Assembly: GCA_023269615.1 (NCBI GenBank)
Contig: JAHFSY010000049.1
Span: 1-32,872 of the forward strand
Length of the DNA: 32,872 bases
Source: Verrucomicrobiota bacterium
GTDB taxonomy: Bacteria; Verrucomicrobiota; Verrucomicrobiia; JABWAM01
Direction: 5' to 3'
The notes under the pieces were generated by a model, which saw only the letters and a list, made by a program, of their open reading frames with translations, was not told the origin of the DNA and did not search any database. A program made the position numbers and the translations under genes. Below, piece after piece: positions 25,166 to 32,872 of this stretch (position 1 is the first letter of the stretch; each line of letters starts with the position of its first letter).

Positions 25166-25993
25166 TCATAAATGTTTTTTCCAGTTCAAAGCCCCTTCGA
25201 GATAATTGCGGAAGGCTTTTTCCCCGTGGATCAGTGCCTGGATCTCCATCGAGGGGAGTCGATGTGCGGGGGTTTTCTTCGTGATATAGCGCGCCGCCGC
25301 AGGCGGGCCTCCGTCCGCTTCGTCGGCGCCAGGAACTCCCACCAATTCGCCGTAGCGGATCGTCTTGCCGTCGGCCAGGTACTCCGGGCCGACAATCCAC
25401 AACCGTCCGAAACGATAAAGCTTTGCCACCTCCTTTTCCGCCGTGCTGCTCCAGCTGCTGCCCGTGAACGCAAAATCCCTGGGTGTGATGCCGAGATGCC
25501 TCTGCAACGCGGCATTGTTGTCCACCAGCTCCTTGCGGATTTTTTCCCCGGTGGGATCTTCCAGGCTAAGCTTCGAGAGGTTGGGATGCGTGACCGTGTG
25601 CCCGCCGATGTGCCAGCCGGCCTCGACCAATTCCCCCAATTCCTCCCATGTCATGATCTCCCGATGATCCTTCGGCGGGAGCGGCGCACTGTACATCGTA
25701 TCCATCATGCCGGTGTTGACGAACAGATTCCCCTTGAATCCGTAACGGTTCAAAATATCAAAAACTTCGTTGCGCATCGAGACCACGGGATGATCGAAAT
25801 CAATCATGATGGGGCGCTGGGGCAGCTTCCCGGTTCCCTCTCTCCATGCAGCGAGGTGGTCGTAGTTGATTGATTGAAAGCCGAGATCACTCACCACTTT
25901 CATCAGCTTGTCAAAATGTTCGGACGTAAGGGGAAACTGCTCCGACGGCTTCCGCTCCACACCATGGCACATCGTGATGGGAATTTTTATCAT
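25166..25993 (-). CDS. Polysaccharide-deacetylase-like (NodB/CE4 fold) protein, degenerate site
   Basis: A 275-aa protein. FDHP at 66-69 occupies motif 1, where active CE4 enzymes have TFDDG. The catalytic-base Asp (D67) is kept but the metal-binding second Asp is His68. Motif 2 is intact as H132-x3-H136 (GGHTVTHPNL). Motif 3, usually R-P-P or FAYP-G, reads FAFTGSSW. Such changes occur in non-classical deacetylase-like proteins, so activity on acetylated sugar is uncertain. No signal peptide is seen, which is unusual for CE4. The ATG follows directly on a palindromic promoter-like region. It precedes the DUF4838 gene. Confidence 0.78.
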   Translation of the reverse strand: MIKIPITMCHGVERKPSEQFPLTSEHFDKLMKVVSDLGFQSINYDHLAAWREGTGKLPQRPIMIDFDHPVVSMRNEVFDILNRYGFKGNLFVNTGMMDTMYSAPLPPKDHREIMTWEELGELVEAGWHIGGHTVTHPNLSKLSLEDPTGEKIRKELVDNNAALQRHLGITPRDFAFTGSSWSSTAEKEVAKLYRFGRLWIVGPEYLADGKTIRYGELVGVPGADEADGGPPAAARYITKKTPAHRLPSMEIQALIHGEKAFRNYLEGALNWKKHL

Positions 25994-25995
25994 AT

Positions 25996-26033
25996 CACAT
26001 TTCGAATTAAATGTGAAAACGGAAACAAATCAA
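25996..26033 (-). promoter_or_regulatory. Candidate promoter with overlapping palindromic operator
   Basis: On the minus strand TTGATT (26028-26033) and TTTAAT (26006-26011) are separated by 16 nt, a plausible -35/-10 pair. The -10 lies inside a palindrome with arms CACATTT and AAATGTG (25996-26002 and 26009-26015). The -10 is only 12 nt from the ATG at 25993, and there is no Shine-Dalgarno, so any transcript would be leaderless or nearly so. This gap (25994-26089) is much more AT-rich than its surroundings. Pattern only; no regulator gene is nearby. Confidence 0.35.
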
Positions 26034-26089
26034 CAGAAAAACTCAGCTTTGACCGCTTATGTGATCGTCATGTTTTTCCCATATTCGTT

Positions 26090-27070
26090 TTAATACGATG
26101 CAAACTCGCCCCATTTTGATTTTTGGAGCTTTTCAAAGTAGTGCTTGGAAACAAGAGCGGCTTTGACGTCCGGGGAAGGAGATCGCTTCTTGATTGCAGC
26201 CATGGTTTTTCGATAGTTGTCTTTTTCCATCCGCGCCTGAAATTTTAGAAATTTGCGTTCGCAGGCGCGGCTGGCCTTGGGCGAAGGAGTTTCTGGGATG
26301 TCGATGAATCCTGTGGTAATCCGGTCCACGCCCCATCCATACGCGGCGGGCTCTCCGTTGCTGATGATCAGGTTCATGCCCGTGGCGTTGGCCTGTACAA
26401 TCGGGACCCCGTTTTCCCGCGCGCGGGCGAGCACCGCTTCATTCTGCCCCTTCCCCGAGTATCCATAGGTTGGAATCAAAAGGAATTTCGCGCCGTCCAG
26501 GACAAGCGTCCTCGCGAGGAGTGGCAGCCAGCGGTCGCTGCAAATAAGGACTCCGCACCGGCCGAGCGGGGTATCGAATGCACGGAACTGCCGGGCTGGA
26601 CGGCAGAAATTCCAGCTCGGATGAGTTCCTGTTCCCTCGGTTGCCTTGTGATACGTTCCACAAATGTTGCCCTGGTGATCAATGAACACGACGCTGTTGC
26701 AGACCTGCCGTCCAATTCGTTCTGCAAAACCAAAGCAAAGGCACGTTTTCAGGGTCTTCGCCAGCCTGCGAAAACGCGTCATGTAAGGACCATCCAGAGG
26801 CTCCGCGATGTCCAGCAGTGCCGGCACCCGTTCCCGATGCCAGACCACGTCGTAAATCACGTAGCCCTCCAGCATGCCTTCCGTGGCGAGGATCAGGCTG
26901 GGTTTTTGTCGGGCGGCCCTTCGAAAGAAGGCCTCCATTTTGTCCGCGTTATGGGACTTGTCCCATTTTTTGGGCCTGATGGAAATGGCTGCAACCTTGT
27001 AGCGGGCGCTCCCGGAAACCTGGCATCGCGATGGAGAGGTGGATTTCAACTTTGCTTGAGAGTACCGCAT
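26090..27070 (-). CDS. Carbon-nitrogen hydrolase (nitrilase superfamily)
   Basis: A 326-aa protein with the complete Glu-Lys-Cys triad of the nitrilase superfamily: E64 (ATEGM), K142 (YHKAT) and C177 (LICSDRW). The family hydrolyses or condenses amides, carbamoyl compounds or nitriles through a thioimidate/thioester at Cys. The ICSDRW context and absence of extra domains point to an amidase or carbamoylase type, with the substrate unknown. The N-terminal 22 residues are rich in Ser/Arg/Lys and may not be translated, but no alternative Met follows until residue 45. It is the first gene of the minus-strand cluster and is divergent from the DUF1800 gene across a 78-bp gap. A third amide-bond-type hydrolase in the cluster. 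Confidence 0.85.
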   Translation of the reverse strand: MRYSQAKLKSTSPSRCQVSGSARYKVAAISIRPKKWDKSHNADKMEAFFRRAARQKPSLILATEGMLEGYVIYDVVWHRERVPALLDIAEPLDGPYMTRFRRLAKTLKTCLCFGFAERIGRQVCNSVVFIDHQGNICGTYHKATEGTGTHPSWNFCRPARQFRAFDTPLGRCGVLICSDRWLPLLARTLVLDGAKFLLIPTYGYSGKGQNEAVLARARENGVPIVQANATGMNLIISNGEPAAYGWGVDRITTGFIDIPETPSPKASRACERKFLKFQARMEKDNYRKTMAAIKKRSPSPDVKAALVSKHYFEKLQKSKWGEFASY

Positions 27071-27148
27071 TCTCCATGTGATTCAAGAATATGCAGTCGT
27101 GCGGAATATAAGTCTTCCATGCGGCTTTGGTTGTGATAGGAAACGGCC

Positions 27149-30100
27149 ATGTGCCGCGTGTCCCGAAGCATGGTCGCGATCCGGTGGGTGATCGTTGTCG
27201 TCGTGGTCTGCACGCATGGAGTATCGGGCGAAAGCAGTCGTCCCGGTTTCCTCGCGAGCCGCACAACGGTCTGGATTGGCTCCACGCAATTGATTCCCAT
27301 CCGGGGACCGGCGCCTTCAGCGACGGGCGTTCGCGTGGACCGCCCCGAGGTGCTCGAAATTGCAAAGGACACGCCCATCTTGACGGGTGAGAAGATGAGC
27401 TTCATTCGCGTTCGTGGAATGAAGGAGGGAACGGCCAGACTTTCGATTGCCGACGCCACGATGGAAGTGCGTGTGGCTTCCGCCCCAGGCAGGGATGATG
27501 CCTCCTCCTCCACGCGGATCGTTGGACCTGCACCCGGCGCGGTGGTCTGGGGGATTTTCACGTTGAGCGTTGAATTGAACGAGGGTGCCGGAGGTTTGCA
27601 AAGCACTTCACCGATCCGACTCCGTTTTCCATCGGGACAATTGCTGGAGCCAGAGGTGGAGGAGAAAATTCAGCCCGGGCCGACCCGGCGGTTGCTCTTC
27701 GCCGTGGACGCGCAGAAACTTCCGCCGGGACCCGCCTTGTTGACGGTGGTGGAGGATGGCAAGGACGCTGCCTCAGTTTTAATTCAAGTCCAACATACCG
27801 ATGCTGCGGGCATCATTTCGGATGAATGCGAAAATCATCTGAGCGGCCCGAGGCCGAAACGAAATCAAAAAGTGCCTCCACGCGTGGGCGACGATCCCAC
27901 GGCCTCCGGCGGCAAGTGTGTGATCAACCCCGGCGCCGAGCCCGCGTGGTGTCTTCCATTTACGGCAAAGCAGGCCGGCCAATACCAGGTGATGATCGCT
28001 GCCCGCGGCGATTTTGGCGGCGGCGCGTTCCCCACGGTGGGGTTGTATCTGGACGAAGCGGATCGTGCGCTGACTGCGGCGCGCGTGCCGGATCAAAAGT
28101 GGCGTCGCTTCGCCCTCGGGAGACCCATCCGGATGGAAGCGGGGGAACACATCCTCACGGTCTATTTCATGAACGATTTTTATGCGCCGGATGTCAGCGA
28201 CCGCAATCTCTACCTTGACCGCTACGAAATCGCCCGCGTGGATTCACCCGCGTCAGGAAGCGCGCCCATGTCGGGAGATTCAATGATGGCGCCCATGATG
28301 CAGGACGGCAACGATGAGATGATGCAGGCCCCGGACGGGGCGGTGGCGGGTGAGGGAAACGCTGCGCCGGCCGCTCTTCGCATCGCATGGGTGCGCCAGT
28401 TCCATGGTAGTCCGATTCGCGGGACGCTCAACATCCAGGGACTCTGTGCCTGGACCAATAGCAGGAAGTCCATTCCTCCACGCGTGGACCTGCTGGTCAA
28501 CGGCAAGCCCGTGATGTCGCAACGCGCGCCTGACCCCACATTTCTCCTCGACCCGGGTTTCTTCCATCCAGGCGCGAATCAAATCCAGCTCCGCGCCACG
28601 CTGGATTCGGGGACGACAGCCATCGCGCCGGCACAAACCATCATCGCTCCGGACGGAGCCGTGAAAAGTTCGCGCGCCCGCGCTTTCCATCGTTTTTCCG
28701 TGCTCGACGAGGCATGGGGGGAGACCTGCAAGCCGGTGCTCACGGATACGCAACGTCCCGAAGGCCATCGCATTGCGCTTTTCGCTTCCAACGGGCAGGC
28801 GACGTTGAAATTGCCGGACGAGTTGTCGGGCAATTTTGAAATATCGCTCGATGCACGTGGCGAAGAATATCAGGGGCCACCCATCGCATCGGTCAGCCTG
28901 AAAACAGGCGAGACAGTGAAGCCGCTCTCAGAAGTTCCCGTGCCCGGCTGGTGGAACATCCGCAAGGCCGGCGTGGTGGATCTGCCCAAGGGACCGAAAC
29001 AACTCGTGATCGCTTTCAACAACGACCTGTACGAAAAGGACAAGGGTGACCGCAACCTGTGGCTTGGTGCTGTCACGCTGCGCGAAGCGGCACCCGCCGT
29101 GGACCGATCACCCCCACATGTGGCGGTTCTTTATCCTGGGATGCATCATGACGCCTTCATGGCCGATGTCGTGGTCGCCGAGGCATGGGACGAGGATGCG
29201 CTGGCCGACGCTGAAATCTGGCTTGATGGAAAAAAGACCTCGCTTGAGTCTGACCATTTGGGATTTGGCACGGGGCGCCTTGTGTTCCCTCTGGCGTTGC
29301 GCTCGGTCAGCCCGGGAAAACATGTTGTCAAGGTGCGTGTGACGGATGCGGCGGGCAATATTGGGGAGTCGGAAGAAATCGCCCTCAATGTTCTTGATAA
29401 ACAGCCCGCCGTTCCCAGCAGGTACGATCGCGCAATCCGTCTACTCGACCGGTTTGCGTATGGCGCGGAAACGGACGAACTCGCGGCGGTGTTGACGATG
29501 GGGGAGCGCCCGTGGCTCGAGGATCGCCTTGGTCGTTCGTTCGACGATCCCGGCGAGCAGGTGGCGCTTGGAAAGGCGGTTGCGCGCACTCCGAACCTGG
29601 GATGGCAGGGTGATATCTCGCAGCGCGTGCTCCAGCAAATCCTGATGACGAACAATCCCGCGCGCGAACGTTTCGTGCAATGGACGCAGAATCATTTTTC
29701 GACGTGGGTGCAGAAAACCGAGGCGCCGCGCAAATGGGAGGAGCACATGCGCTTCTCGCGTCTTGGCGCCGCCCCTTTTCCCCAACTTCTCATGGCCTCG
29801 GCCACGAGTCCCGCGATGCTTTCTTATCTCGACCAGCAGCACAGCGTCGTCAACCGCCTCAACGAAAATTACGCGCGCGAAATCATGGAGCTGCACACGC
29901 TTGGCGTGAACGGCGGTTACACGCAGGAGGATGTCACCACGCTGGCGCGCCTGCTCACTGGCTGGACGTTTTCCGAGGAAGCTGATCCCCAGGGCAGGGG
30001 ATATCCGCTTGCGAGCGTCTTCCGCTACGATCCCGCGTTGAATGATGGAAAACCAAAACATTTCCTCGGCGTGGATCTTCCCGAGGCCGATTCAGTACAT

Positions 30101-30763
30101 CGCTACGATCGCACGGGAACGGCGTTTGAAATTCTTGCCGCGCATCCCAGCACCGCGCATTTCGTGTGCCGCAAACTGGTGGAGCATTACGTGGCCATGC
30201 CCGCGCCCGAGCCGCTCGTGAACGATCTCGCCCAGGTCTTCATGCAAAATGGTGGTGACATGAAGCCCGTGCTCCTCGCAATGGCTGAACATCCCGCCTT
30301 CTGGAAATCCGACCTCGCCCCCAAGGTGTCGCGCCCGATGGATTTCGCCGTCCATCTCGGACGCTGCTGCCATCACGACGATCCGTGGGTCTTCCACGAT
30401 TTTCTCCTGAAAAGCGGAATGGGAATCTATGACCGCACCTTCCCCGACGGCTATCCCGAAACCGACGCCGCATACGCCGATTCAAACGCGATGCTGCAGC
30501 GATGGAAACTCGCCAAGAACATCGAGTGGGATCTCACAAGCCTCATTCCAAATGCGATGCGAAACCCATCGAAGGCTGATCCCGAGAAATGGCGTCAAGA
30601 GGTGGTGGACGTCATCGCCATCCGCCTCACCGGCCATGTGCTGACGAATGCATCCAACGAATCCGCGCTGAAAATCATGGCCTCCTCATCGAACGACCAG
30701 TCCGTCTGGACCCGCCAGATCACAGGCTTCGTAAGCAACCTTTCGGAGGCAAGCTTGAGATGA
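27149..30763 (+). CDS. Exported multidomain DUF1800 protein with carbohydrate-binding-like modules
   Basis: A 1204-aa protein. Residues 1-27 are a signal peptide. Residues about 30-110 resemble the N-terminal domain of secretin/pilus-assembly proteins (VWIGSTQLIPIRG, GTARLSI). An Ig-like segment follows to about 195. Two similar beta-sandwich modules at about 224-361 and 514-647 share an FN/MND-LY/FY-x-D-x-DRNL(Y/W)L pattern, as in calcium-dependent xylan-binding modules (CBM36/60 type). A Met-rich linker lies at about 370-397. An Ig-like domain (about 650-748) precedes DUF1800 (about 755-1200, with ENYAREIMELHTLGVNGGY and GWTF). DUF1800 has no known biochemistry and is usually paired with DUF1501, as here. 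It is probably surface or periplasmic. AGGA lies 8 nt upstream of the ATG. Confidence 0.88.
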   Translation: MCRVSRSMVAIRWVIVVVVVCTHGVSGESSRPGFLASRTTVWIGSTQLIPIRGPAPSATGVRVDRPEVLEIAKDTPILTGEKMSFIRVRGMKEGTARLSIADATMEVRVASAPGRDDASSSTRIVGPAPGAVVWGIFTLSVELNEGAGGLQSTSPIRLRFPSGQLLEPEVEEKIQPGPTRRLLFAVDAQKLPPGPALLTVVEDGKDAASVLIQVQHTDAAGIISDECENHLSGPRPKRNQKVPPRVGDDPTASGGKCVINPGAEPAWCLPFTAKQAGQYQVMIAARGDFGGGAFPTVGLYLDEADRALTAARVPDQKWRRFALGRPIRMEAGEHILTVYFMNDFYAPDVSDRNLYLDRYEIARVDSPASGSAPMSGDSMMAPMMQDGNDEMMQAPDGAVAGEGNAAPAALRIAWVRQFHGSPIRGTLNIQGLCAWTNSRKSIPPRVDLLVNGKPVMSQRAPDPTFLLDPGFFHPGANQIQLRATLDSGTTAIAPAQTIIAPDGAVKSSRARAFHRFSVLDEAWGETCKPVLTDTQRPEGHRIALFASNGQATLKLPDELSGNFEISLDARGEEYQGPPIASVSLKTGETVKPLSEVPVPGWWNIRKAGVVDLPKGPKQLVIAFNNDLYEKDKGDRNLWLGAVTLREAAPAVDRSPPHVAVLYPGMHHDAFMADVVVAEAWDEDALADAEIWLDGKKTSLESDHLGFGTGRLVFPLALRSVSPGKHVVKVRVTDAAGNIGESEEIALNVLDKQPAVPSRYDRAIRLLDRFAYGAETDELAAVLTMGERPWLEDRLGRSFDDPGEQVALGKAVARTPNLGWQGDISQRVLQQILMTNNPARERFVQWTQNHFSTWVQKTEAPRKWEEHMRFSRLGAAPFPQLLMASATSPAMLSYLDQQHSVVNRLNENYAREIMELHTLGVNGGYTQEDVTTLARLLTGWTFSEEADPQGRGYPLASVFRYDPALNDGKPKHFLGVDLPEADSVHRYDRTGTAFEILAAHPSTAHFVCRKLVEHYVAMPAPEPLVNDLAQVFMQNGGDMKPVLLAMAEHPAFWKSDLAPKVSRPMDFAVHLGRCCHHDDPWVFHDFLLKSGMGIYDRTFPDGYPETDAAYADSNAMLQRWKLAKNIEWDLTSLIPNAMRNPSKADPEKWRQEVVDVIAIRLTGHVLTNASNESALKIMASSSNDQSVWTRQITGFVSNLSEASLR

Positions 30764-30767
30764 CTTT

Positions 30768-32051
30768 ATGCAAATCACCCGTCGCTTTTTTTTGAAATCC
30801 ACCGGCGCTCTGGCTGTCTATTGCGCCGTGTCGCCGTTTGATGTGCTGGCCCAGAATGCGCCTGTTGCTACCGCAGCCGAGTCGGTCAAGCGGGGGAAGA
30901 CGCTTGTTGTGATTTTTCTTCGCGGCGGGGCGGATGGGTTGAATCTCATCGTTCCCTACAAGGATCCGGCGTATTACCAACTTCGTCGTCAGCTCGCGAT
31001 TCCGTTGCCGGGCAAGGAAAATGGGGCGGTGGACCTCGATGGATTCTTTGCGCTGCATCCGCGGATGAAAAGTCTCGCGCCGCTTTTTGCATCGGGTTCC
31101 GTGGTCGCGGCGCATGCGGTGGGGTATGGACAGAACACGCGCTCGCATTTCGAGGAGCAGGATGTCTGGGAGACCGGCGTGTCCGGCAACACCGTGAATT
31201 CGGATGGCTGGCTCAATCGGCATCTTGCGACGTCGGAGGGACGCGGCCCGATCCGCGCCATTTCCATCGGGGACAAGCTGCCGAGAATTCTGCGCGGAAA
31301 GGCGACGGCGTACGCGGTGCATGGAATCTCCGACCTCGCGTTTCCACAGACACTGGGCGATCCGACGGTCGTGACGGCCGCGCTCGAACATGCGTATCAA
31401 ACCGATCCAAATGCGCACACCGACGCGGCGCGTGATTTGCTGTCCCAGTCATCGAAGGCGACGCTCGAGGGCATCAAGCAGCTTCAGAGCGTTGCGAAAA
31501 ATGAATACAAACCGTCTGTCGAATATCCGAAGACCGAAATTGCGCGGCGTTTGAGTGAGGTGGCGCGCCTGATCAAATATGATATGGGGTTGGAAGTGGC
31601 GGAGATTGATTACGATGGGTGGGACACACATCAGAACCAGGGCAACGCGACACAGGGAAATTTCGGCAATCTCGCACAGAACCTCGCCGATGCGCTCGCG
31701 GCGTTTCATGCGGATCTCGGTGACCGGATGAATGATGTGCTGGTGACGACACTAAGTGATTTTGGACGCACGGCGGAGGAGAATGGAACGGGCGGAACGG
31801 ATCACGGCTGGGCGAACTGCCTGCTGGCGATGGGAGGGCCGGTGGTGAAGGCGGGTGGGGGCAAGGCGCGCAAGGTGATGGGCCAGTGGCCGGGGCTTGG
31901 ACCGGAGCAGTTGCATGAGAAGCGTGATCTGTTGCATACGACTGATTTCCGTGATGTGCTTGGAGAGCTCGTTCGAGTACATCTGGGAAACGCAAATCTT
32001 GAAAAGGTGTTGCCGCAGCATGAATTCAAACCGGTGGGACTGATCGCCTGA
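30768..32051 (+). CDS. Tat-exported DUF1501 protein
   Basis: A 427-aa protein. The N-terminus has a twin-arginine signal, TRRFFLK at 4-10, followed by a hydrophobic stretch, so it is exported folded, possibly with a bound metal. The mature part matches DUF1501: KTLVVIFLRGGADGLN, FALHPRMKSLAPLFASG, YDGWDTHQNQG, and GGTDHGWAN near the end. DUF1501 proteins have an alkaline-phosphatase/sulfatase-like fold, with the His-rich THxxQ and TDHG motifs as likely metal sites; no catalytic activity is established. The gene starts 4 bp after the DUF1800 stop, the standard gene order for this pair. The next gene begins 1 bp after its stop, so all three are one unit. Confidence 0.92.
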   Translation: MQITRRFFLKSTGALAVYCAVSPFDVLAQNAPVATAAESVKRGKTLVVIFLRGGADGLNLIVPYKDPAYYQLRRQLAIPLPGKENGAVDLDGFFALHPRMKSLAPLFASGSVVAAHAVGYGQNTRSHFEEQDVWETGVSGNTVNSDGWLNRHLATSEGRGPIRAISIGDKLPRILRGKATAYAVHGISDLAFPQTLGDPTVVTAALEHAYQTDPNAHTDAARDLLSQSSKATLEGIKQLQSVAKNEYKPSVEYPKTEIARRLSEVARLIKYDMGLEVAEIDYDGWDTHQNQGNATQGNFGNLAQNLADALAAFHADLGDRMNDVLVTTLSDFGRTAEENGTGGTDHGWANCLLAMGGPVVKAGGGKARKVMGQWPGLGPEQLHEKRDLLHTTDFRDVLGELVRVHLGNANLEKVLPQHEFKPVGLIA

Positions 32052-32052
32052 C

Positions 32053-32872
32053 ATGAAAAACTCCAGTCATATTGTGTTTCTAAACGGGGCGGTGGTTCTT
32101 CCGGATCGCGAGATCCCCGATGGTGTGGTGGTTTGCCGCGGTGGGCGCATCGTTGCGGTGGGGCGGCGCTCTGCGGTGCGCGTTCCTCGTGATGCGGTTC
32201 GGGTGGACGCGGCGAAGGGATGCATTGCTCCGGGGTTCGTGGACATCCACGTGCACGGTGGTGACGGTGCGGATTTCATGGATGGCACCACGGAGGCTGT
32301 CCGAATGGCAAACCGAGCCCACGGGCGTCATGGGACGACCACAATTTTCCCCACGACCACCACAGGGTCACCGGCGCAGATCATGGCGATGCTGAAATCA
32401 TGCGTTGCGGTGAAGAAGGAGTGGCGCGTGGCGGATGGGGCGCGGATCGCGGGCGCGCATTTTTACGGGCCTTATTTTGCGGAGGACTGGGTGGGGTGTC
32501 ATCTCAAGAGCGGACGGCGCAATCCTGATCATCGCGAGTATCGGCGTTGTTTTGACATGGGGATCGTGAAGATCGCGACGTGTGCCGCGGAACTGCCTGG
32601 CGCAGAGGTTTTTTTTCGCGAGGCACAGCGCCGCAAATACCTGATCACGTGCGGGCATTCCAATGCGAGCTGGAGTGAGATGGCGCGCGCGTTCCGAGCC
32701 GGGATGCGTCACGTGGACCATTTCTGGTGCGCGATGAGTTCCGTTCCATCCGTACGGGCCCGCCTTGGCGCCCCGATGCAGGGAAGCATGGAACAGTTTG
32801 TGCTGGCGCATGAGGCGATGAGCACCGAGGTGCTTGCGGATGGATTTCACCTTTCGCCCGAGCTTCTCGAAT
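32053..32872 (+). CDS. NagA-like amidohydrolase, 3' partial
   Basis: The first 273 codons are in the window; the gene runs off the right edge. It resembles N-acetylglucosamine-6-phosphate deacetylase: IAPGFVDIHVHGG with H66 and H68, ITCGHSNAS with H202, DHFWCAM with H223, and LADGFH at 261-266. In NagA the HLEGP motif supplies a metal-binding Glu, but here residues 136-140 read HFYGP, so Tyr138 replaces the ligand. The GAH motif that follows is also changed to GCH. The catalytic Asp lies beyond the window edge. Either a divergent deacetylase using other metal ligands, or a relative with another amide or ring substrate. It starts 1 bp after the DUF1501 stop, so is translationally coupled. Confidence 0.82.
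   Translation, partial: MKNSSHIVFLNGAVVLPDREIPDGVVVCRGGRIVAVGRRSAVRVPRDAVRVDAAKGCIAPGFVDIHVHGGDGADFMDGTTEAVRMANRAHGRHGTTTIFPTTTTGSPAQIMAMLKSCVAVKKEWRVADGARIAGAHFYGPYFAEDWVGCHLKSGRRNPDHREYRRCFDMGIVKIATCAAELPGAEVFFREAQRRKYLITCGHSNASWSEMARAFRAGMRHVDHFWCAMSSVPSVRARLGAPMQGSMEQFVLAHEAMSTEVLADGFHLSPELLE

Overview
The window looks like a chromosomal piece of a Verrucomicrobiota (or close PVC-group) genome. The evidence is GC-rich coding sequence, a DUF1800/DUF1501 exported-protein pair, a DUF4838 glycosidase-like protein, ceramidase-like and dimethylformamidase-like proteins, Gfo/Idh/MocA and sugar-isomerase families, a pseudopilin-type C-terminal tail typical of that phylum, and spacer repeats built on CACGGAT. 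The phylum is inferred from gene content; there is no rRNA or marker gene to prove it.

Layout. (1) 1-2561, plus strand: a partial membrane-anchored protein of unknown function, then a Sel1-repeat protein and an ankyrin-repeat protein overlapping by ATGA. (2) 2671-2747: tRNA-Arg(UCU) with encoded CCA, converging on the next block. (3) 2756-27070, all minus strand: about 24 kb and 16 genes that read as one catabolic island. In transcription order these are a carbon-nitrogen hydrolase, a polysaccharide-deacetylase-like protein, an exported DUF4838 glycosidase-like protein, two tandem paralogous large glycosidase-like proteins, a Gfo/Idh/MocA oxidoreductase, an FGE-like protein with a dimethylformamidase-like protein, a ceramidase-like protein with a sugar isomerase, SDR with enolase-superfamily dehydratase/racemase with SDR, and finally sugar isomerase with Rieske oxygenase, SDR and GH20-like protein. 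(4) 27149-32872, plus strand and divergent: a 1204-aa exported DUF1800 protein with carbohydrate-binding-like modules, a Tat-exported DUF1501 protein, and a 3'-truncated NagA-like amidohydrolase.

Functionally, block 3 looks like a route for taking apart a decorated or modified carbohydrate or glycoconjugate. It has glycosidase-like proteins, amide/ester hydrolase-like proteins (CN hydrolase, ceramidase-like, dimethylformamidase-like, deacetylase-like), one oxygenase, and a set of sugar and sugar-acid oxidoreductases, isomerases and one dehydratase-type enzyme. Most have no signal peptide, so processing is probably cytoplasmic after uptake. No transporter, regulator, kinase or aldolase lies in the window, so the pathway is incomplete here and its substrate cannot be named from sequence alone.

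The most striking non-coding structure is in the gaps of block 3. Most inter-operon gaps carry a palindromic repeat, and at least five unrelated classes occur: a REPIN-like pair at 7311-7381, a nested 227-bp palindrome at 10132-10358, two copies of a GGCTGTA-based element at 12708-12812 and 15927-16029, two near-perfect inverted pairs plus a solitary half around 17152, 19804 and 22522, and another REPIN-like pair at 25043-25141. No transposase, integrase, CRISPR array or rRNA was seen.
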